64,000 nucleotides of DNA from the NCBI RefSeq assembly GCF_963924675.1, contig NC_089223.1:7576881-7640880 (forward strand). The letters run 5' to 3'. The position numbers and the translations under genes are program-made. Below, piece after piece: positions 58,885 to 64,000 of the stretch. The notes under the pieces are model-generated. The model did no database searches. It was given only the letters and a program-made list of their open reading frames with translations, and was not told the origin of the DNA. Source of the DNA: Phocoena phocoena (Eukaryota > Chordata > Mammalia > Artiodactyla > Phocoenidae). Positions within the stretch are counted from its first letter, which is position 1. Each line of letters opens with the position of its first letter.

Positions 58885-61800
58885 TGTCTTCTAAAGACAT
58901 GACTTTTTATTTCTGCTGAAGTCATCCAGATAAGTGAATATAATAAATGCAGTAAAACGTAACCCAGCCAGAATTTTATATCACTTTGCACAGACGCAGG
59001 TATGTGAACTGAAGTGCTAAAGGAAAATACAAATATATGTTTGTGTTTAAGGGTTCAATGCTAAACTTGAACCATCCCTTCCCCCACTGCACCTTGAAGC
59101 ATTTTCTTATTATAATATTACTGTGAAATTAAATCCTTGTCCGTTCTTAGAAAGAAAACTAAATGTCCTGTCTGATACTGAAGAGTTAGCAGAGGCCTAC
59201 TCATTCTCTGCCAAGATTTGTTTAAAAAAAAATTCAATTCCACTTAGAAAAAATAATTTCTATTTAAATTACATGCTAAGAATTCTTCAAAGTAAGTAAT
59301 TTCCCATCATAGAGTACTGAAATTCAAAACTGATCCTGCCAAAACTTTATTTTTTTCTTTCTTCAGAAAAAGTGCATACAACTTTGATGCACTTAACACA
59401 AGGGTCTGTAACAGATAAACGGCTGATGGAAAGCAGGACTGCATTTACACTTGAATATATAAGGTACTTAAGAATTTATACTTGTGAAAAATCACAAGGA
59501 TTTTAAGAATATTTTGCCAAATCAATGATGGCAAATAAAGTTAGGCAACTTATTTTAGAAAGATGATTTATATACTACATATAAATGAAAGGCAAACATA
59601 AATACAATTGATTTAAGTTTAATTACATTAATATAATTTACACCATACCTATACCCACATGGTAATAGCCACATGGCAAATTCACAGTTATAGCCAAAAA
59701 ACTATTTCGAACAGTCCTTCTGTTCCACTACTGTTTGCATAATTCCCAGTAATAGGCTTAAAAGCCTAATACTTGTATGCTTATCTTTTATGGATTATAA
59801 TAATCTATAAGTTATACTTCAACGTCGTGGCTTGAAAAACAGACACTAGTGTGTTTTTATGCTTTAGTCGAAGCTGACTAGTTTCAGGTTTTAAAAACTT
59901 TCAGGTTGAGCAGAGCAAAATCCACTCCAGACCAAGGCCTACATGTCCTACAAATTCTTCTTTGTCACAGATGGCAATCCACCCAACACATCAGTGGCTC
60001 TTAAACCTCCGAAGTCAACGACCTCACTCCCACGCTGGTTTTTTAAAGGAAAAGAGAGGAATAGCAATGTGAAGAATTCAAAACAAAAATAAAACCTACA
60101 TTTTGAGCAGGTCATCTTGTGCTTTAGAGTTTCTGTTTGCTTGTTAGTTTGGAAACTCTCCATACTCCTAAATGTAGCTTCCATGTTTATGTCCCAAGAC
60201 CCTACTCAGGAAGAGGGAGAAAGTTTTCCAGGTTTCTTGGCCTACCTTTGGTTCCTCACTTCCCAGGCAATGAATAGGAGACCATATCCTTTCTTGTAAT
60301 GTTTTTCTTTCTTTTACCAAACTTCCTTGAAAAAAAAAAAAACACCTTGAAATATTTCCATACCACTTTTTCCCAAAGGATAATTCCTGATTAATACAGG
60401 CAGGAAAACTCAAGATTTCTTTCCTTCCATTCCCAAAAAGGTGAGATGCGAATATCGATGTTGTGCCCTCTTCCTTCTAATAAGCCTTGAGTAAAACTTA
60501 AAGAAAAGTCAACCTGAAAACTAAGAGTTGAAGGTACATCAACTTTATCGTTTTGGTTTTTCTTTTGTTTCCACAGAACTCCACGTCATTCTTAACACTT
60601 CAGTATTTTTCTCACATCCTATTATTTTATATGCAAATTACAATATAGCAATGTAGCTTCAAATGCTGTTCTGTTCCCAGGTTTTTCCACAGAAGTTACC
60701 CACCACAGAATATCTCCTACAGCCATTTTTAATCTGTTTCCTTATCTCCCAGTAACCATTGGTTCTCCACTCTGAAACTTCCCTCAGTTTGTCAAGAGTT
60801 CTTAGAGATAAACATATCAATAATTGAAAGCTAACTGGTGAAGGAGCTATGCAGGATTGTTCCCTTTCATTTTCCATTAGTCTAAAATATACATATGTAC
60901 ATACACCTACACATACAACAAATTTACACTGTCTGCAGAAATAAACTGCAGATGTAATTCCATACACACATGTAGAGATTCACATTTTAACAGCAAACTT
61001 ACATACAGATATAAGGAAATATAGTTTTATACTCCTAAATTACATAGCAAGCTGGAATAGATAAGGCTTTTTTTTTTAGATTTATTCTTTCTTAGGAGTC
61101 TTAGAAAAAGGAGACATAAACCTCAAGCTATGTCTGTAGCAGTTATCGGTCAATGTGGGATTATTTTTACTGACAAATTATCCGACTTGCTTACTCTATA
61201 CAAAAAGCGATAATATAAACATTCTGTATACAAAACACAAAACATAGAATTCGAATAACAAATGGAAACGTTATACAAAATACTTGATACTGTCAGTATG
61301 TAACTCTGTATAGCTTTGACCAAAGAACTCTTAGCCTGGACATTCTTTTCTGATATGAAGGAATAGTCATAGCTATACAGCATTCTTACCTACAGAAAAA
61401 CAGGAATGAATTGACTGGGGGCAGTAGAGACCTGGTGACACAGTGGAAATACGTAAGTGCACTGTTGTACATATGTATACAGCTTAGCAGTGTCATGTTA
61501 GCTGAATTAATTTCTTCTGCGTTGTTACATTCACCAGTAGGTGATCCAGAGTACAAAATATAGTAACAGAGAACTCAGTTTTCATACTTAATGCTTGGTA
61601 CCGTTATTAAAAATAAACACTTGCAGATAACCATTGAGTAGCTGTCAAAATACTGACTAGTTTTGAAGAACTTGAAGGCAAGAACCTGGTCAAATGAATA
61701 AAGATCAGAAATGGTCAAAAGAAATTCATATAGAAATTTAACACTCAGCGAGTGTGTCAAAACCATTCTTCATTTGCTCACTCAGAGACTCATTCACAGT

Positions 61801-62027
61801 AGCTGAATTACACGTATTTATACTGAGTATGTACAGTTAGTTGAACATAAATATGACAGGTATTTATGAAAAACTACTATGTAGATGGTTACTAAGTTTA
61901 TAGTGATGTGTGTACTGATCTAGTGAGTCCTAGGGTCACCTTGGTACAGTCAACTTCTAAAAATCTTATCAGTTTCTTGACACAATCAGTGAAAAACTGC
62001 ACAGAAACTCCAAGTCCCAGCAAGTGA
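58885..62027 (-). other. PPM1K: Presumed PPM1K 3' UTR, end not fixed
   Basis: The AT-rich sequence downstream of the PPM1K stop contains no recognisable SINE, LINE or LTR over about 3 kb, unlike the rest of the window, as expected of a long 3' UTR. Minus-strand AATAAA signals (TTTATT on the plus strand) occur at 61081-61086, 59346-59351 and 58906-58911. The first is followed by an A-run that could mislead oligo-dT mapping. The other two are followed by GU-containing sequence. Which is used cannot be told from sequence alone; the left limit given assumes the last. Confidence 0.45.
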
Positions 62028-62159
62028 TCAGGCCCATCGTCCACTGGAGGCAAAGCTTCTGCTGAATGAGAAGTTGATTTCAGAGGTCTTGTATTTTCCC
62101 CAAGCACCAAAAGGCACTACTACTGCAGTAGTGTTGTCTTCAGTACCATACTGTATTGC
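62028..62159 (-). CDS. PPM1K: PPM1K, terminal coding exon
   Basis: PPM1K is the mitochondrial-matrix PP2C-family Ser/Thr phosphatase that dephosphorylates the E1-alpha subunit of branched-chain ketoacid dehydrogenase and so activates BCAA breakdown (family knowledge). The minus strand reads 43 codons then TGA (62028-62030). The peptide begins AIQYGTEDN, passes through the motif [13 protein letters not shown] and ends SFASSGRWA, which I recognise as the PPM1K C-terminus. The D of TEDN falls in the conserved C-terminal PP2C motif (DN) that helps bind metal. The splice acceptor AG is at 62160-62161 behind a pyrimidine-rich stretch; the preceding codon phase is 0. Reading frame continues upstream to 62270 only by chance through intron. 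The rest of the gene lies beyond the right edge. The exon looks intact; orthology is from memory, not a search. Confidence 0.9.
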   Translation of the reverse strand, partial: AIQYGTEDNTTAVVVPFGAWGKYKTSEINFSFSRSFASSGRWA

Positions 62160-62725
62160 CTGCAAGTTACGGCAGGAAGGAAGAGATGAACAATGGAAAT
62201 CAGAGTCTGTACAAAAAGAAATGGCCTTTCTCTGGAAGGCCAAACTGGCTTCAAACACAGTTACTAACACAATTATTTCACAGTGGTTTGTATCAATTGC
62301 ATATAGGATAACTGATGTCCCAAACCACTATATTAACTATATGCCACTGTAGCGGTTTTGGCAATAAATACACCAGTGGACTAAGGTACAAGCTACGTAG
62401 CTCCTGAAGAAGAAAACACACGTAAAGCATTTAGCATAGGGAATAATGCAGGGTTAAGGATTCAGTGTTAGCTCTTACCTAGCAATTCTGCTCTTAGGAA
62501 TTTAGCTTAAAGAAATAATAACCTAAGGAAGTGGATGTGTATAAAGATATAAAACTGTAAGAAGTTTATTACAGTCTATACAAAATAGAAAACTGGCATA
62601 AACTAAACTTCCTACAGTGGAATTATAAATCAATTTTAGGAACTAATGCAAATAGCAAATTATATAGTCAGCATTAGTAAGTGCTTGGGATTACAGCAAA
62701 TGTACTTCAAAAGACCTCAGAGCCT
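62160..62725 (-). other. PPM1K intron, 3' part, with old L1 fragment
   Basis: Intronic sequence next to the last PPM1K exon. About 62470-62700 resembles the 3' part of an old L1 in plus orientation (phrases like AGCAATTCTGCTCTTAGGAA and the following A-rich region). Minus-strand sequence leading to the acceptor is pyrimidine-rich. No other feature seen. Confidence 0.5.
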
Positions 62726-63103
62726 GGGACTTCCTCGGTTCGATCCCTGGTCCAGGAAGATCCCACATGCCGTGGAGCAACTAAGCCCATGGGCCACAAC
62801 TATTGAGCCTGCACTCGAGCCCGCGAGCCACAACTACTGAGCCTGCACTCGAGCCCGCGAGCCACAACTACTGAGCCTGCACTCGAGCCCGCGAGCCACA
62901 ACTACTGAGCCTGCGCTCTAGAGCCCACGAGCCACACTACTGAAGCCCGCGTGCCTAGAGCCCATGCTCCTCAACAAGAGAAGGCTGCGCACCGCAACGG
63001 GAAGTAGTCCCTGCTCGCCGCAACTAGAGAACGCCCACGCACAGCAACGAAGACTGAACGCAGCCAAAAATAAATAAATAAATTTATTTATTAAAAAAAA
63101 AAA
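62726..63103 (+). mobile_element. CHR SINE with internal deletion and tandem units
   Basis: Head GGGACTTCC runs straight into TCGGTTCGATCC, so the ~50 bp with the A box is missing. Then three identical units of CTGCACTCGAGCCCGCGAGC... (34 bp). TSD near CCTCAGAGCCTG on both sides. Confidence 0.9.
62805..62935 (+). repeat. 34 bp tandem repeat within SINE
   Basis: Three near-identical copies and a fourth diverged copy (GCGCTCTAGAGCCC version) of the GAGCCTGCACTCGAGCCCGC unit. Confidence 0.9.
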
Positions 63104-63167
63104 GAAAATACCTCAGAGCCTGAGGTCAAAACTCTGAAGAAAAAGACTGATAGAAAATATATGATAT

Positions 63168-63570
63168 AGGGGTTCCCTGGTGGCGCAGTGGTTGGGAATC
63201 CACCTGCCAATTCAGGGAACACGGGTTCGAGCCCTGGTCCGGGAAGATCCCACATGCCGTGGAGCAACTAAGCCCGTGCACCACAACTACTGAGCCTGCG
63301 CTCTAGAGCCCGTGAGCCACAACTAGTGAGCCCATGAGCCACAACTACTGAGCCTGCTCTCTAGAGCCCGTGAGCCACAACTACTGACGCCCGCACACCT
63401 AGAACCCATGCTCTGCAACAGAGAAGCCACCTCAATGAGAAGCCCGTGCACCGCAGCAAAGAGTAGACCCTGCTCGCCGCAACTGGAGAAAGCCTGCATG
63501 CAGCAATGAAGACCCAATGCAGCCAAAAATAAATAAATAAAATAAATAAAGTTAAAAAAAAAAAAAAAGA
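63168..63570 (+). mobile_element. CHR SINE, long, with duplicated segment
   Basis: GGTTCCCTGGTGGCGCAGTG head, B box GGTTCGAGCCC. The GAGCCACAACTACTGAGCC segment occurs three times (63312-63385); ATAA tail then A-run. Confidence 0.92.
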
Positions 63571-63789
63571 ACTATCTATCCAAACAGAGTATTAACACAT
63601 GGAAATTTTACATTTTTTTTTACTGGATATTATCCAGCTTCCAAATTTTAGCTCTGACTGGCACACCGACATACCACTCATCCATATACCTTTGTGTATT
63701 TGTTTGTTTTTACACACCCATTTTTCAAAACCAGAAATTGACTATGCTATAGTGTTTCTACATTGGATACTCATGTGGAGCAGTCTAGT

Positions 63790-64000
63790 TTAAAATGGTC
63801 CAGTGGCTGGATTCAGGAGCTCGGCTGTCTGGGTTTGAAGACCAGTTCTGCAACGTGACAATCTTGCCATCTTGAATAAGTTACTTAATGTCTCGGCCTC
63901 TGTGCCTCTGCTCTCTTCCTCTGTGAAGAAGGGATAATTCTAGCTCCAGCCTCAGAGGGTTATCATGATGATTACATGAGTTAAATACATGTGAGTAGAA
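63790..64000 (+). repeat. MIR SINE, runs off the window
   Basis: GGTCCAGTGGCTGGATTCAG, GTCTGGGTTTGAAGACCAG, AATAAGTTACTTAATGTCTC, TTACATGAGTTAAATACATG; near-complete MIR. Confidence 0.85.

Noticed and set aside
1..62000. ABCG2 coding exons expected from human synteny
   Set aside because: No stretch encoding the N-terminal or ATP-binding parts of ABCG2 was recognised on the minus strand. Only a distal non-coding exon remains possible.
61898..62110. 70-codon minus-strand frame overlapping the PPM1K exon
   Set aside because: A different frame from the recognised PPM1K C-terminus and lacking any motif.
62805..62935. Direct repeats resembling a CRISPR array
   Set aside because: The repeats are contiguous SINE-derived units without unique spacers, in vertebrate DNA.
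59..63570. tRNA genes suggested by A and B boxes
   Set aside because: These boxes belong to tRNA-derived SINE heads; none folds into a complete tRNA with proper acceptor stem and CCA-proximal end.
1..64000. A novel defence, toxin or biosynthetic system
   Set aside because: This is repeat-rich mammalian DNA with one gene end; nothing supports such a system.

Overview
This is a piece of mammalian nuclear DNA, almost certainly from a cetacean and most likely a toothed whale. About 33 copies of the tRNA-derived CHR SINE (cetacean-hippo-ruminant family) are scattered through it. Many have intact pol III A and B boxes, A tails and target-site duplications (TSDs). One subtype, with the GCCTGCGCGTCCGG body and a pure A tail, is in my recollection typical of toothed whales. 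L1 3' ends are of the artiodactyl/cetacean type. There is no bacterial-style gene organisation, operon or CRISPR array.

I support only one protein-coding exon. The right end, on the minus strand, holds the last coding exon of PPM1K (mitochondrial PP2C-type phosphatase of branched-chain amino acid catabolism): 43 codons plus stop at 62028-62159, a good splice acceptor to its right, and a long AT-rich, repeat-poor presumed 3' UTR running left. The rest of PPM1K lies beyond the right edge. At 55.56-56.34 kb is a CpG island without a TATA box, with CCAAT, GC-box and paired ETS motifs and splice donors facing both ways. It is the only promoter-like region and marks an unidentified first exon. In human, ABCG2 lies on the 3' side of PPM1K on the same strand, so 0-55 kb may be upstream or intronic to ABCG2. 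I found no ABCG2 coding exon.

Layout: 0-2.7 kb, SINEs, L2 and MIR. 2.78-10.28 kb, a decayed class I endogenous retrovirus with two LTRs, a tRNA-Ser-like primer site and a polypurine tract, interrupted by six elements inserted directly (one L1 and five SINEs) plus one SINE nested in that L1. 10.6-15.2 kb, an MLT1-type LTR and an old L1 broken by five younger insertions. 16.4-22.3 kb, an LTR, L2 and hAT miniature elements in otherwise plain sequence. 23.1-26.75 kb, an old L1 in the opposite orientation. 28-37 kb, an LTR, L2, a long internally deleted L1 and an ERVL pol remnant. 37.5-42.1 kb, L1, LTR and hAT elements. 42-47 kb, L2, MIR and mostly unique DNA. 47-55 kb, L1, L2, two LTRs and a dense SINE cluster. 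55.5-64 kb, the CpG island and PPM1K.

The most unusual signal is a roughly 600 bp tract near 99% identical but inverted between two old L1s 8-9 kb apart, while their flanks have diverged to about 70-87%. This is best explained by ectopic gene conversion. Identities were estimated by eye.
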